From Cyclobacteriaceae bacterium (GTDB taxonomy: Bacteria; Bacteroidota; Bacteroidia; Cytophagales; Cyclobacteriaceae), in contig JAEUUC010000011.1 of NCBI GenBank assembly GCA_016787665.1, forward strand, positions 1 through 64,000: 64,000 nt of DNA, written 5' to 3'. Below, piece by piece: positions 1-8,722 of the stretch. Under the pieces are notes generated by a model, which had not been told where the DNA came from, did no database searches, and worked only from the letters and a program-made list of their open reading frames with translations. Made by a program: the position numbers and the translations under genes. How positions within the stretch are numbered: position 1 is the first letter of the stretch; each line of letters starts with the position of its first letter.

Positions 1-1171
1 AGGTCACTCCAGATAAATTCAGTTGAGGCGAGCGAAAGTCAACATTTCCTCCAAAGACGGTTGCGGGCCCAAGCGTTAGCGCACCTGTGCCGCTCAAGGC
101 AAGTGTTTGAGCAGTACCCCCGGTTTGGGTAAATCGGGGCAGGCTCAATAAACCTGACGCGAATGAGCTGACTGAAAGCGTTGCTCCGGCCCCGAGTGTT
201 GAACTGGATGATGCGTTTAAGTTAAAGTACACTTCAGTCCCACCTGAATTGGTGATCGAAATATTTCCTCCATAGGTGGAAGTGCCATTGGTTCCCATTT
301 GGATGTCAGTAGCGGCATTCGTATTGGTTACATTAATGACGACTGGTCCGGTGTAACTCGCGGTTGATCCCGCGCCTTGAAGAAAACGATAGTTGCTTTG
401 CAATGTGCCAGCACAATTGATAGTTAAGGTACCTGAAATCGAATACCTGGTGTTTGCACCTTCCGCTCCAAAAAAAGAAAAAACATCTAAACCACCCGAT
501 TTATTTGAATTCAGCGTAAGGTTGGTAAACGTGGTGGTTTGCCCACCATGATTGTGGGCAAAGTAAAAACGGAACGTGCCGTTATTATTAAAAATGGTAT
601 TTCCGTTAAACTGGTCACGATTCGTATTCCCCAATAACAGCCAGCCGGCTCCCAGATTTGTCAACGTAGTAGTGCCGTTGAATATATTATTGCCAGAGCT
701 GTTGTCGTTGTTGTTATCGGTCTTTGACAGCGTCACACTCCCGTTAAAGTTCGAACCGTTGAAGAAAACTCGTCCAGTAGTGCCGTTGATGTTTGCGCCA
801 AACGTGGTGCCGTTGAAGGTAGTACTCCCCGTAGTATTCAGCGTTACGGCCCCAGATGCACCTCCATTGTTAATTGTTCCGGTCGTAAACGTATTGTTTC
901 CTGTCGTTGTCAGGTCAAAACCATTCAGGTTGATTGTACCGGTGTACCCATTGATCGTTATTCCGGCCACCGTTGGTGCTATATCCAACGTGCAGTTTCC
1001 CAAACCAGTGGCGTTAAATGTAACGACATCAGCGGGACCGGGCACGCCTGCTGGCGACCAGTTGGCACCGTTGTTCCAATTGGAGGCACCAGCTGAAATC
1101 CATGTCTTTTGGGCAAACCCATTTACCGCAAACAAAAACAGCAATAGAAGGATTGGACTAATCTTGCGCAT
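1..1171 (-). CDS. repetitive secreted surface protein, 3' part beyond the window
   Basis: Translating the minus strand from the ATG at 1171 gives an open frame that runs without a stop to the window edge, about 390 residues. It begins with a clear Sec signal peptide (MRK, then a Leu/Phe-rich core ending GFAQ). An opening WISAGASNWNNGANWSPAG segment follows, typical of large Bacteroidota surface proteins. The rest is rich in Gly, Asn, Thr and Ser with recurring FNGTT-like strands (for example FNGTTFGANINGTTG and NIFNGTTTLTN), as in parallel beta-helix, autotransporter-like adhesins. The true C-terminus, where a type IX secretion sorting domain might lie, is outside the window. Function is inferred only as cell-surface or secreted; no catalytic motif is visible. 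A TAnnTTTG promoter element lies about 30 nt upstream. Confidence 0.75.
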   Translation of the reverse strand, partial: MRKISPILLLLFLFAVNGFAQKTWISAGASNWNNGANWSPAGVPGPADVVTFNATGLGNCTLDIAPTVAGITINGYTGTINLNGFDLTTTGNNTFTTGTINNGGASGAVTLNTTGSTTFNGTTFGANINGTTGRVFFNGSNFNGSVTLSKTDNNNDNSSGNNIFNGTTTLTNLGAGWLLLGNTNRDQFNGNTIFNNNGTFRFYFAHNHGGQTTTFTNLTLNSNKSGGLDVFSFFGAEGANTRYSISGTLTINCAGTLQSNYRFLQGAGSTASYTGPVVINVTNTNAATDIQMGTNGTSTYGGNISITNSGGTEVYFNLNASSSSTLGAGATLSVSSFASGLLSLPRFTQTGGTAQTLALSGTGALTLGPATVFGGNVDFRSPQLNLSGVT

Positions 1172-1201
1172 ATACCATAAAAATATTACTCTCCTAACTT
1201 A

Positions 1202-1209
1202 CAAAAGTA
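1202..1209 (-). promoter_or_regulatory. -7 element TACTTTTG of the surface-protein gene
   Basis: On the minus strand TACTTTTG matches the Bacteroidota -7 consensus TAnnTTTG exactly and lies 30 nt before the ATG at 1171. An AGGAG sits between the two, about 15-20 nt before the ATG. No good TTTG -33 element is seen at the usual spacing. Confidence 0.5.
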
Positions 1210-1298
1210 CCTTTTCTGGCGCTCAGATTCCTGGATTTTCTAAAGAAATCTTGTGAAAACGTTTGAATCGGCCTATGGGGTTGAGCCAAAAAACGATA

Positions 1299-2312
1299 TC
1301 AGCTCCAGGGCAGGTAAAAATCTAGGGCAAGGTCGTTCATACACCTAAAATGCCCCTTGGGGCATCGGTGGTAACCGATTTTTGAACACGGACGGCACGA
1401 TATTTTTGTGTTTTCCAGTATCGTAAACCGGGTTCGGTAGGGGTACATGCCAAATGCCGGAACCGTGTTGCCCCAAATGCTGAAAATCTCTTTGTGGAAT
1501 GCTGCCGCGATGTGCATGAGGCCCGTATCGTGGCTAAACACGTACCGGGCTTGCTTGACCAGGCTGGCCGATTGGTTAAGGTTGAACTTGCCACAGCCGT
1601 TGAATACCACCGTGCGTTTTCCTAACTCCCGCAATCCCGGCTCGTAATCCGCATCGCTCACGGGTCGCGCAAAAAAGCGTTCAATCTCCTCTCCTGCTGG
1701 CGCGTCCTCGCGCCCGCCCAATAGCACCACCGGCCGATTAATCTTATCACACAACTCAATGAGTCGCTTTACCGGTAACTTTTTGGTCTCATGCTGAGCT
1801 CCGATGGCAACTGCCACATAACCCTCCTGAAACCCGGATGGCAGCCAGTCGAGCGGTACCTCGTCCCGTTCGGGAATAAAATAATCCAATCCGAGGCTGT
1901 CGGGTTTTATGCCGAGGGGTTTGGCCGCTTCGAAATACCGATCGACAATATGGGTTGAGGGTAACCGATCAATTTTCAGGTTTACCAGCAGCCATTTCTC
2001 CAGGTTCAATTTCGGGAAGCTGCCGGACCGGACCCGTAGCCCAGTTTTGACGCGAAGGGTGCGTAAGTTGTGGTGAAGGTCGACCACAAAGTCAAATTGC
2101 TCGTGCTTCAGCTCGTCAATCAAGGTTCCTAGAGAATCGCGCAGCACATGAACCCGATCGATGTAGGGGTTAGACTCCACCAATGATCGATACTGCTCTT
2201 TAACGGCATAATGCAAGCGCGCTTCAGGTAGTTGTGTTTTTATGGCACGAACCACCGGGGTTGTCAGCACAATGTCGCCAATCGAAGAAAACCGTAGGAT
2301 GAGAATTTTCAT
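1299..2312 (-). CDS. glycosyltransferase family 9 (heptosyltransferase-like)
   Basis: 337 residues from the ATG at 2312 (MKILILRFSSIGDIVLTTP); a longer frame adds six residues without typical features. The opening ILRFSSIGDIVLTTPVVRAI is the hallmark N-terminus of GT9 enzymes (RfaF/WaaC family), which add heptose or other sugars from nucleotide donors to the lipopolysaccharide core on the cytoplasmic side of the inner membrane. The C-terminal half has the expected VFSHDTGLMHIAAA acceptor/donor-site motif and WGNTVP. The C-terminus carries several cysteines (SCRPCSKIGYHRCP), a pattern common in GT9 proteins of this phylum. The exact sugar cannot be told. It is divergent from the EVE gene and lies upstream of the surface-protein gene on the same strand. 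Confidence 0.88.
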   Translation of the reverse strand: MKILILRFSSIGDIVLTTPVVRAIKTQLPEARLHYAVKEQYRSLVESNPYIDRVHVLRDSLGTLIDELKHEQFDFVVDLHHNLRTLRVKTGLRVRSGSFPKLNLEKWLLVNLKIDRLPSTHIVDRYFEAAKPLGIKPDSLGLDYFIPERDEVPLDWLPSGFQEGYVAVAIGAQHETKKLPVKRLIELCDKINRPVVLLGGREDAPAGEEIERFFARPVSDADYEPGLRELGKRTVVFNGCGKFNLNQSASLVKQARYVFSHDTGLMHIAAAFHKEIFSIWGNTVPAFGMYPYRTRFTILENTKISCRPCSKIGYHRCPKGHFRCMNDLALDFYLPWS

Positions 2313-2390
2313 GGAGTAGATGCCCCTCAAACTACGGGCAAAATACTACTTCCTTTTTAGTAATTTTCGAAAGTAAAAAACAATCCGGCT

Positions 2391-2789
2391 ATGAATCATT
2401 GGCTACTCAAAACGGAGCCTGACACGTTCTCCTGGGATGATCTGGTGAAGGAAAAGATTTCGCGATGGGATGGTGTGCGGAATTTTCAAGCCCGAAAAAA
2501 TCTCAAAGCCATGAAAAAAGGCGATTTGGCTTTTTTCTATCACACCGGTGATGAAAAGGCCATCGTGGGCATTGCGCGGGTGGTGAGAGAATTTTATCCG
2601 GAACCACACGAGCCCGATTGGGTGGCGGTTGACATAGCGCCCGAGCGAAAGCTGGGGCGTGCCCTGCCGCTGAGTGAAATCAAACAAGAGCGAAAACTGG
2701 CCCAAATGGTGCTGGTCAAGGCAGCCCGCCTGTCGGTGCAACCCGTTACTCCAGCCGAGTTCAAAGTAATTGAACAGCTCACTAAATAG
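2391..2789 (+). CDS. EVE domain-containing protein
   Basis: 132 residues, starting MNHWLLKTEPDTFSWDDL, the typical start of EVE/THYN1-like proteins. The whole chain is one EVE domain of the PUA-like fold: W-L-L-K-T-E-P, then W-D-G-V-R-N-F-Q-A-R and the GDLAFFYHTGDEKAIVGIARV core. EVE domains are thought to bind modified bases in DNA or RNA; the ligand here is unknown. Seven nt separate it from the following exported protein gene, so the two are probably co-transcribed, although the functions appear unrelated. Confidence 0.88.
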   Translation: MNHWLLKTEPDTFSWDDLVKEKISRWDGVRNFQARKNLKAMKKGDLAFFYHTGDEKAIVGIARVVREFYPEPHEPDWVAVDIAPERKLGRALPLSEIKQERKLAQMVLVKAARLSVQPVTPAEFKVIEQLTK

Positions 2790-2796
2790 TCGAAAC

Positions 2797-4365
2797 ATGA
2801 CTGCGCGCATCATCCTGGCTTTTTGGCTCTCCAGTCCATGTGCATTGGCCCAGGTGGCGGAGATGGCGCGTTTTGAAAAGGAAGTCAAAGCCAGCGATGA
2901 TCTTATTGTTCCCATTTCATTACTTGATAATGGGCTGGCATTGGTGCAAAGTTTAAACGAATACGAAAAAGCAAAACGTAAATGGGAGTTTACGCGCCTG
3001 GATACGACTCTCGCAAAAGTGAATTCGGAAATTCTGGCCCTCGAAAATCAGGCGCAACTGGTTGGGCACGACTATTACCGGCAACAGTTGAGTGTGCTGT
3101 TTCGGCTGGGCGACAACAATCTAAATGATCTCATTCTGGTTCGTTTCAATACTTTATGGCAAGCCGAAACATACAAGATTTCGCTGCAGTTGAATTTCAA
3201 ACCTTCCCACTTCATAACGTTAGCCAACACCGCCATACTGGGTGGTTACCTCGGTCTCGATCCGGTTGTAGTGACCTATCAATTCGCGGAACGGCAAGCG
3301 AGCGTGCTACCGGGCTTTCTGATGAAGGACACTGAGTTGCTGGATCTGAGGGCTAATCAGAATGGCACGTTCAACGTGCTTCTATTCGAACATTCGCGCT
3401 TGGCACACCGTATTGCCTTTAAGACATTCGATGATCAAGGCGCTCTGTTGTTGGAGGACATCATCCCGATAAAGGAAAACGATTACGTTCTGTCGGCTGT
3501 TACCAGCACGCTCCGCAATGATCAACTCATGGTAGTGGGTACCTGGGGAACCAATCGAGGGCGACTGAGCAAAGGGATTTTTGCAACTAGTGTAGATCCG
3601 TTTACTGATCAACCTGTGCACTACACGTCCTTTGCCGAAATCGACCATTACCTGGATTACCTGCCGGACCGAAAAGCCAAGGCAATTGTTGAAAAAGCGA
3701 AGGAAGCCCGCCAGCGCGGGCGCGAACCCGATTTTGGAAGTTATTTCTCACTGTATAAATTCGAGGAGATCGCGAACAGCTTTTGGGTGTACGGTGAAGT
3801 TTACCAACCGTCCAGCGGCACCACACTGCCGCCCCCGGTCTATAACCCCTTTTATGATCCTTTTTACGGTGGGTCCTTTGCGAGTCCATACGGTTTAAAT
3901 CCTTGGGCGGGTCGCCCGTACAGTTACAATACTCCCCCGGGTGTACCTTCGGGTCCTACAGAGCACCGCATATTTGAATCGGTCGGCATCCGGTTCAGCC
4001 CCGAGGGAAAAATCATCCAAAGCTTTTCGCAGCCAAGTGGTGATTTCAAAACTGAGTTCATCGAACAGGTGGGCGACTTCGGGGTTTGGAATATTACGCC
4101 AATGCTGGCGCTCAAACATGAAAAAGATATTCTGGTGAGCTATGTTCGCCCCACCTACGATAACATCCAGCGTGACACCCTAACGTTGGCCGGCAGAAGC
4201 CCTGGAGAGGTCATTCGCAACGAGTCCAAAGTCAACACAGGCGTCCGGCATTGGTTTGCTAATTACTTCTTTGGATGGGGAGAGCATACGGTACGGGCAA
4301 AACAAGGGGAAGCTCCAGAGGCAGAAAATCGACATGTGTTTTATGTCAGCAAGATTCGGTTTTGA
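2797..4365 (+). CDS. exported protein of unknown function, first of a tandem paralogous pair
   Basis: 522 residues from the ATG at 2797; a longer frame reaching back into the EVE gene is unlikely because MTARIILAFWLSSPCALAQ forms the signal peptide. I do not recognise a family. The mature chain has repeated beta-rich segments with long Gln/Arg-containing linkers, and a Pro/Gly/Tyr-rich insert near residues 340-380 (PPPVYNPFYDPFYGG). It shares several blocks in order with the next gene: VLPGF, RANQNGTF, VVGTWG followed by KGIFA, and a charged KAKEARQRGREPDFGSY helix. Location is probably periplasmic or outer membrane. Confidence 0.7.
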   Translation: MTARIILAFWLSSPCALAQVAEMARFEKEVKASDDLIVPISLLDNGLALVQSLNEYEKAKRKWEFTRLDTTLAKVNSEILALENQAQLVGHDYYRQQLSVLFRLGDNNLNDLILVRFNTLWQAETYKISLQLNFKPSHFITLANTAILGGYLGLDPVVVTYQFAERQASVLPGFLMKDTELLDLRANQNGTFNVLLFEHSRLAHRIAFKTFDDQGALLLEDIIPIKENDYVLSAVTSTLRNDQLMVVGTWGTNRGRLSKGIFATSVDPFTDQPVHYTSFAEIDHYLDYLPDRKAKAIVEKAKEARQRGREPDFGSYFSLYKFEEIANSFWVYGEVYQPSSGTTLPPPVYNPFYDPFYGGSFASPYGLNPWAGRPYSYNTPPGVPSGPTEHRIFESVGIRFSPEGKIIQSFSQPSGDFKTEFIEQVGDFGVWNITPMLALKHEKDILVSYVRPTYDNIQRDTLTLAGRSPGEVIRNESKVNTGVRHWFANYFFGWGEHTVRAKQGEAPEAENRHVFYVSKIRF

Positions 4366-5812
4366 CAGATCTCTTCTCCTGTTTCTTCTGCTGGCTGTGG
4401 TACAGGTTTTTGCTCAAGTCCATCCGGCTGAAAAAATCGAAGTATTGCTTACCGAAGACCAAAATCCGGATACCGTTGTTCCGGATAGCGCGGGCGTTAC
4501 GCTGGTCCGAAGGGATGGGCCAGACAACTTACAGTTGTCATTGATTCGCTTAAACACCAACCTCGAGGTGATTTGGCGAAAGAATGTAGCGGTTGAGTTT
4601 AAAGGTTACATCGCACAAGCAAAAGTCCATCAGGGCATTGCCTACCTGTTGATCAAACATGAAACATACTCCATCACCGGCTTTGAATTAGTACTACTTG
4701 ACCTGAACACCCGCGAATCCACCGTCAGGATTATCAGCAATGTCATTCCATTTTTTCCTCAATTGATGGAAATCAGTGATAACAGCATCTTATTGGGCGG
4801 ATATTTCAACTACAGGCCGTTGGTGCTTCATTACACGGTGAGCACCGATCAATCCAAAATACTTCCAGGTTTTTTTAATGAGACCGGTAACCTTGATCAG
4901 ATTCGGGCCAATCGAAACGGAACGTTTGATGTCGTGGTAACCGGCTTGAACCATCAGCGCAAACGTAGCGTTTGGGTGCGCAACTACTCGAGTGACGGCA
5001 CGCTGCAGAAAACCATTCTCATCGAACCAGAAGAAAAGAAAAGCTTGTTGTTCAGTCGATCGTTCTCACTCACCAGCGGCCGACAAGTTGTGGTGGGGTC
5101 TTACGGCCGACACAACAACGAATACTCCCGAGGAATATTTGTGGCGCGGGTAGAACCTAATGGCGAGTACCAAACTCGCTACTACAGTTATGCCGATTTG
5201 CAGAACTTCTTCCGGTACCTAAAACAGCGAAAGCAAGTTCGTATTCAGGAGCGCATTGAACGAAAAAAGGTTCGGGGCAAAAAACCAAAATTCGATTACC
5301 GTCTAATGATTCATGAGTTGGTGCCATACCAAAATCAACTCGTTATGCTGGGGGAAGCCTTCTACCCGAAATACCGGCAGGTAAATGCAAGAGGTACTGC
5401 GTATTATGTGCTGGATAGTTTCTGGTACACCCATGCCGTTATTCTCGGTTTCTCCACCAGTGGAGAATTACTCTGGGATAATTGCTTTGAGATCAATGAT
5501 GTTGAAAGCCGAAACCTCGAGCAATTTGTACGTCTTCGTCCGTCAAGCAGCGAAATCACACTCCAGTATTTGCACGATGGTCAGATCAAAACCAAGGTGA
5601 TTCAAAATGATCAGGTTGTTGCAAACAAAAACAGCCTCGATTTATTGAACCCACAACCCATACGCAGACGTTCCGCCCAACCCATCAACGCCTATCTGGA
5701 CTATTGGACAAACGACAGTATGCTGGTTTACGGCACCCGGCCAATAGCCGTAAATGATAACAGCAGGCAGCGTATCTTTTTTCTGCACAAGCTGAAGTTC
5801 ACTGACAATTGA
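4343..5812 (+). CDS. exported protein of unknown function, second of a tandem paralogous pair
   Basis: 489 residues if translation starts at ATG 4343 (MSARFGFDRSLLLFLLLAVV), giving a good signal peptide ending FAQ. An ATG at 4334 is also possible. The start lies inside the last 23 nt of the preceding gene, which suggests translational coupling. The chain parallels its neighbour: ILPGFF, RANRNGTF, VVVGSYG followed by SRGIFVARV, and a basic ERIERKKVRGKKPKFDYR helix. No catalytic motif is recognised. The pair appears to be a duplication of one exported-protein family; role unknown. Confidence 0.7.
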   Translation: MSARFGFDRSLLLFLLLAVVQVFAQVHPAEKIEVLLTEDQNPDTVVPDSAGVTLVRRDGPDNLQLSLIRLNTNLEVIWRKNVAVEFKGYIAQAKVHQGIAYLLIKHETYSITGFELVLLDLNTRESTVRIISNVIPFFPQLMEISDNSILLGGYFNYRPLVLHYTVSTDQSKILPGFFNETGNLDQIRANRNGTFDVVVTGLNHQRKRSVWVRNYSSDGTLQKTILIEPEEKKSLLFSRSFSLTSGRQVVVGSYGRHNNEYSRGIFVARVEPNGEYQTRYYSYADLQNFFRYLKQRKQVRIQERIERKKVRGKKPKFDYRLMIHELVPYQNQLVMLGEAFYPKYRQVNARGTAYYVLDSFWYTHAVILGFSTSGELLWDNCFEINDVESRNLEQFVRLRPSSSEITLQYLHDGQIKTKVIQNDQVVANKNSLDLLNPQPIRRRSAQPINAYLDYWTNDSMLVYGTRPIAVNDNSRQRIFFLHKLKFTDN

Positions 5813-5813
5813 C

Positions 5814-5821
5814 TACTTTTG
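5814..5821 (+). promoter_or_regulatory. -7 element TACTTTTG of pyrR-pyrB
   Basis: TACTTTTG matches TAnnTTTG exactly and overlaps the end of the preceding gene. Only nine nt separate it from the pyrR ATG, so the transcript would have almost no 5' leader. Confidence 0.5.
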
Positions 5822-5830
5822 TGCTTGCCT

Positions 5831-6373
5831 ATGCGCAAAAAGCTGATCTTCGATTCGGACTTACTCACGATCACGCTCCAACGTCTTTGCCACCAAATTC
5901 TCGAAAATCATCCCAATTTCTCTGAAACGGTAATTGTTGGATTGCAGCCCCGGGGCATCTACCTGGCTCAGCTGTTACACGCTCAACTGGAGCAGTTCAC
6001 CCGGCAGAAAATAGACCTCGGCTTTCTCGATGTCACGTTTCATCGCGATGATTACCGGAGACGCGAAGTAGTGGCGCGTGCGAGTGAAACCAAGATTGAC
6101 TTTCTGATTGAAGGCAAAAATGTACTGCTGGTTGACGATGTGTTGTACACGGGGCGTACGGTACGGGCTGCGCTGGATGCCATGTTGGCATTCGGCCGAC
6201 CGGCCAAGGTGGAGTTAGTCGTGCTGGTGGACCGCAAATACACGCGCGACCTTCCCATTGAAGCCAACTATGTGGGCAAGTTTGTCAACACCCTGGAGTC
6301 GCAACGCGTATTGGTAGAACTGGAAAGCCAGGGCGCAGAGAACAACAAAATCTGGTTGATCAATAAAGAATAG
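5831..6373 (+). CDS. pyrR: PyrR-type phosphoribosyltransferase (uracil phosphoribosyltransferase / pyrimidine regulator)
   Basis: 180 residues from ATG 5831; a TTG-initiated extension of four residues would overlap the promoter element. The PRPP-binding loop NVLLVDDVLYTGRTVRAAL lies near residues 97-115 and the chain has the length and layout of PyrR. In Gram-positive bacteria PyrR binds pyr mRNA in a UMP-dependent way and also has weak uracil phosphoribosyltransferase activity. In Bacteroidota the RNA-binding role is less certain, and no PyrR-type anti-antiterminator hairpin is visible here. Only three nt separate it from pyrB, so the two form an operon for pyrimidine synthesis or salvage. 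Confidence 0.9.
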   Translation: MRKKLIFDSDLLTITLQRLCHQILENHPNFSETVIVGLQPRGIYLAQLLHAQLEQFTRQKIDLGFLDVTFHRDDYRRREVVARASETKIDFLIEGKNVLLVDDVLYTGRTVRAALDAMLAFGRPAKVELVVLVDRKYTRDLPIEANYVGKFVNTLESQRVLVELESQGAENNKIWLINKE

Positions 6374-6376
6374 ACA

Positions 6377-7300
6377 ATGACCAAACTCAGTCAGCGGCAC
6401 CTGCTCGGCATTAAGAACCTGACCACACAGGACATTGAGTTGATTTTTGATACGGCCGCTAACTTTAAAGAAGTCATTAATCGACCGATCAAAAAGGTAC
6501 CCTCGCTGCGCGATGTCACCATCGCCAATATTTTCTTTGAAAATTCAACCCGGACGCGCCTTTCATTTGAGTTAGCCGAAAAAAGATTATCGGCCGATGT
6601 AGTGAATTTTTCGGCATCCGGTAGTTCAGTTAAGAAAGGAGAAACGCTGCTGGATACCGTCAACAATATTCTGGCCATGAAGGTGGACATGGTGGTGATG
6701 CGCCATGCCAGTGTGGGGGCCCCTCACTTTCTATCGCGCCACATCAAGGCCAACATTGTAAATGCCGGAGACGGCACACACGAACACCCCACGCAAGCCT
6801 TACTGGATACCTTTTCGATTCGCGAGCGACTCGGTACACTCAGCGGAAAGAAGGTTGCCATTATTGGCGATATCCTTCACTCCCGGGTGGCCCTCAGTAA
6901 CATTTTTGCTCTTCGAAAACTGGGAGCCGAAGTGCTGGTATGTGGGCCTCCGACTTTGTTACCTAAGTACATCACTTCGTTAGGCGTAAAAGTGGAGCTG
7001 AGCCTCGAAAAGGCACTGGCCTGGTGCGATGTTGCCAACGTGTTGCGCATACAGCTGGAACGCCAGCAAATCAAGTATTTCCCCTCTTTGCGTGAGTATA
7101 CCCTGTATTATGGGATCACCAAAAAAACGCTCGATAATCTGAAGAAGAAGATCATTGTCATGCATCCAGGGCCCATCAACCGGGGCGTTGAACTCAGCAG
7201 CGATGCGGCCGATTCGCATCACTCCATCATTCTCGATCAGGTAGAAAATGGCGTGGCCGTTCGGATGGCCGTACTTTACCTGCTGGCGGCAGCCAACTAG
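6377..7300 (+). CDS. pyrB: aspartate carbamoyltransferase, catalytic subunit
   Basis: 307 residues, the normal length for PyrB. It joins carbamoyl phosphate and aspartate to form carbamoyl aspartate, the first committed step of pyrimidine synthesis in the cytoplasm. The carbamoyl-phosphate loop FENSTRTRLSFE is at residues 54-65; GDGTHEHPTQALLDTF and the C-terminal HPGPINRGVELSS are present, the latter binding aspartate. No regulatory subunit gene (pyrI) is adjacent. The gene is followed by a GC-rich hairpin and by convergent rseP. Confidence 0.96.
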   Translation: MTKLSQRHLLGIKNLTTQDIELIFDTAANFKEVINRPIKKVPSLRDVTIANIFFENSTRTRLSFELAEKRLSADVVNFSASGSSVKKGETLLDTVNNILAMKVDMVVMRHASVGAPHFLSRHIKANIVNAGDGTHEHPTQALLDTFSIRERLGTLSGKKVAIIGDILHSRVALSNIFALRKLGAEVLVCGPPTLLPKYITSLGVKVELSLEKALAWCDVANVLRIQLERQQIKYFPSLREYTLYYGITKKTLDNLKKKIIVMHPGPINRGVELSSDAADSHHSIILDQVENGVAVRMAVLYLLAAAN

Positions 7301-7314
7301 AAGCTCGTTCGAGA

Positions 7315-7337
7315 CTGGGCGGCTGAGCAGCCCCCAG
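7315..7337. terminator. GC-rich hairpin between convergent pyrB and rseP
   Basis: CTGGG-c-GGCTG-ag-CAGCC-CCCAG forms a 10-bp stem with one bulged C and a two-base loop. It fills the 38-nt gap between the two stop codons. There is no T-run on either strand, so it may act as a compact barrier or need a factor rather than being a textbook intrinsic terminator. Confidence 0.4.
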
Positions 7338-7338
7338 C

Positions 7339-8721
7339 TCAGTTGAAGAGTTTCACGATGTCGTTGTAGAACACGAACACCATCAGAATCAACAGGAGGC
7401 CCATGCCGATCTTGAGTGCCGTCTCAAAAACTTTTTCATTGGGTTCTTTGCCACTGGCCATTTCATACAGGAGGAACACCACATAGCCACCATCCAATCC
7501 CGGAATGGGCAGCAAATTCATGAACGCCAGCACCATGGACAGCAACCCGGTCATTCGCCAAAAGCGCTCCCAATCCCATGTTCCGCCATAGGCCTGAGCC
7601 ATACCTATCGGACCGGAAAGAGACTTGCGAATGGATATCTCACCGCTAAAAATTTTGCGGAACGCCTTTAGCTGCACAAAGATTACCCCAAATGCGCGCT
7701 GGGTACCCAAGGCAATTGACTCACCAAAGCCATAGCGTATGCTGGCTAACTCACTTTTGTCAATGCCGCGAGCGGCAAAGCCAATTCGCTTGTACCCTTT
7801 AAAATCTTCATTGAAACTCAGTAGTTCGGCACCACGCTGAACTTTGAACGACAGGGTGTCGCCAACTCCCGCCTCGATGATTGAGTTAATTTCGTCCTGG
7901 TATTGAACGGACTTTCCCTCCACCTCAACCACACGATCACTGGCCTGCAGTTTAACCCGGTGAGCAATTGTCTCAAGTTTTTCTTTTTCTTCGGGATAGA
8001 ATTTAGATACCTCACCCACCACTGACGGAACCCTGGGTGACAAAAACCGCCCAGCCGCGTTGCGGTCATTAAAGTTTTCAATAAAGTCGGAAGGAATCGG
8101 AATCGTCAGTTCTTGACCTGCCCGCACTACAGTGTAGTACGAGTTTTGTGACAGCAAAACATCTGGCTTCACTACCTCCGAGAAATCGTCAAAATCCTGA
8201 CCATTAATTTTCGTTACCTGATCCCCTGTTTGGAACCCAAGCTTGGTGGCCAGCTCCTCGGCATGAACTCCGCCATGTTGGTTTACATAGTCTCTGGGCA
8301 CATACGTATCCCCCATTAGCCAGGTAATTCCAATAAAGATTAATACTCCAACAATCACATTCACTATAATACCTCCCAGCATCACAATCAAACGCTGCCA
8401 CGGCTTCTTGGCCCTAAACTCCCAATCCTGAGCAGGTGCTTTCATGGCTTCTTTGTCCATGCTCTCGTCTACCATGCCGGCAATCTTGACGTAACCACCC
8501 AGCGGAAACCACCCCACGCCAAATTCCGTATCGCCCTTTTTGTATTTCACCAGGGAGAAATTCATGATGTTGGCAAGCGGAAAGAGGAAATCAAAAAAGA
8601 GATAAAACTTCTCGACCTTGATATTAAACCACCGGGCGGTGATGTAGTGTCCCCACTCATGAACCACGATCAAAATTGAAAGACTCAGCAAAAGCTGAGC
8701 GGTCATCACAAATCCTTCCAT
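7339..8721 (-). CDS. rseP: site-2 membrane metalloprotease RseP
   Basis: 460 residues. The zinc-binding HEWGH motif is at residues 21-25 inside the first membrane segment and the second metal motif NLLPIPGLDGGYVVF lies near residue 400, as in M50B proteases. Two PDZ-like regions fill the periplasmic part (one around the TKLGFQTGDQVTKING block, one around VKLQASDRVVEVEG). RseP cuts anti-sigma factors and remnant signal peptides within the inner membrane. Start follows the dxr stop by one nt, so the two genes are surely co-transcribed, a common pairing across bacteria. The family normally has four membrane segments, which fits what is seen here. Confidence 0.93.
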   Translation of the reverse strand: MEGFVMTAQLLLSLSILIVVHEWGHYITARWFNIKVEKFYLFFDFLFPLANIMNFSLVKYKKGDTEFGVGWFPLGGYVKIAGMVDESMDKEAMKAPAQDWEFRAKKPWQRLIVMLGGIIVNVIVGVLIFIGITWLMGDTYVPRDYVNQHGGVHAEELATKLGFQTGDQVTKINGQDFDDFSEVVKPDVLLSQNSYYTVVRAGQELTIPIPSDFIENFNDRNAAGRFLSPRVPSVVGEVSKFYPEEKEKLETIAHRVKLQASDRVVEVEGKSVQYQDEINSIIEAGVGDTLSFKVQRGAELLSFNEDFKGYKRIGFAARGIDKSELASIRYGFGESIALGTQRAFGVIFVQLKAFRKIFSGEISIRKSLSGPIGMAQAYGGTWDWERFWRMTGLLSMVLAFMNLLPIPGLDGGYVVFLLYEMASGKEPNEKVFETALKIGMGLLLILMVFVFYNDIVKLFN

Positions 8722-8722
8722 T

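Noticed and set aside
576..1256. 226-codon plus-strand frame in the first kilobase
   Set aside because: The opposite strand has a continuous frame with a signal peptide and surface-protein composition; the Val/Pro/Leu-rich plus-strand product is its shadow.
5813..5830. PyrR-binding attenuator before pyrR
   Set aside because: The gap to the preceding gene is only 18 nt and holds a promoter element; there is no room for an anti-antiterminator hairpin.
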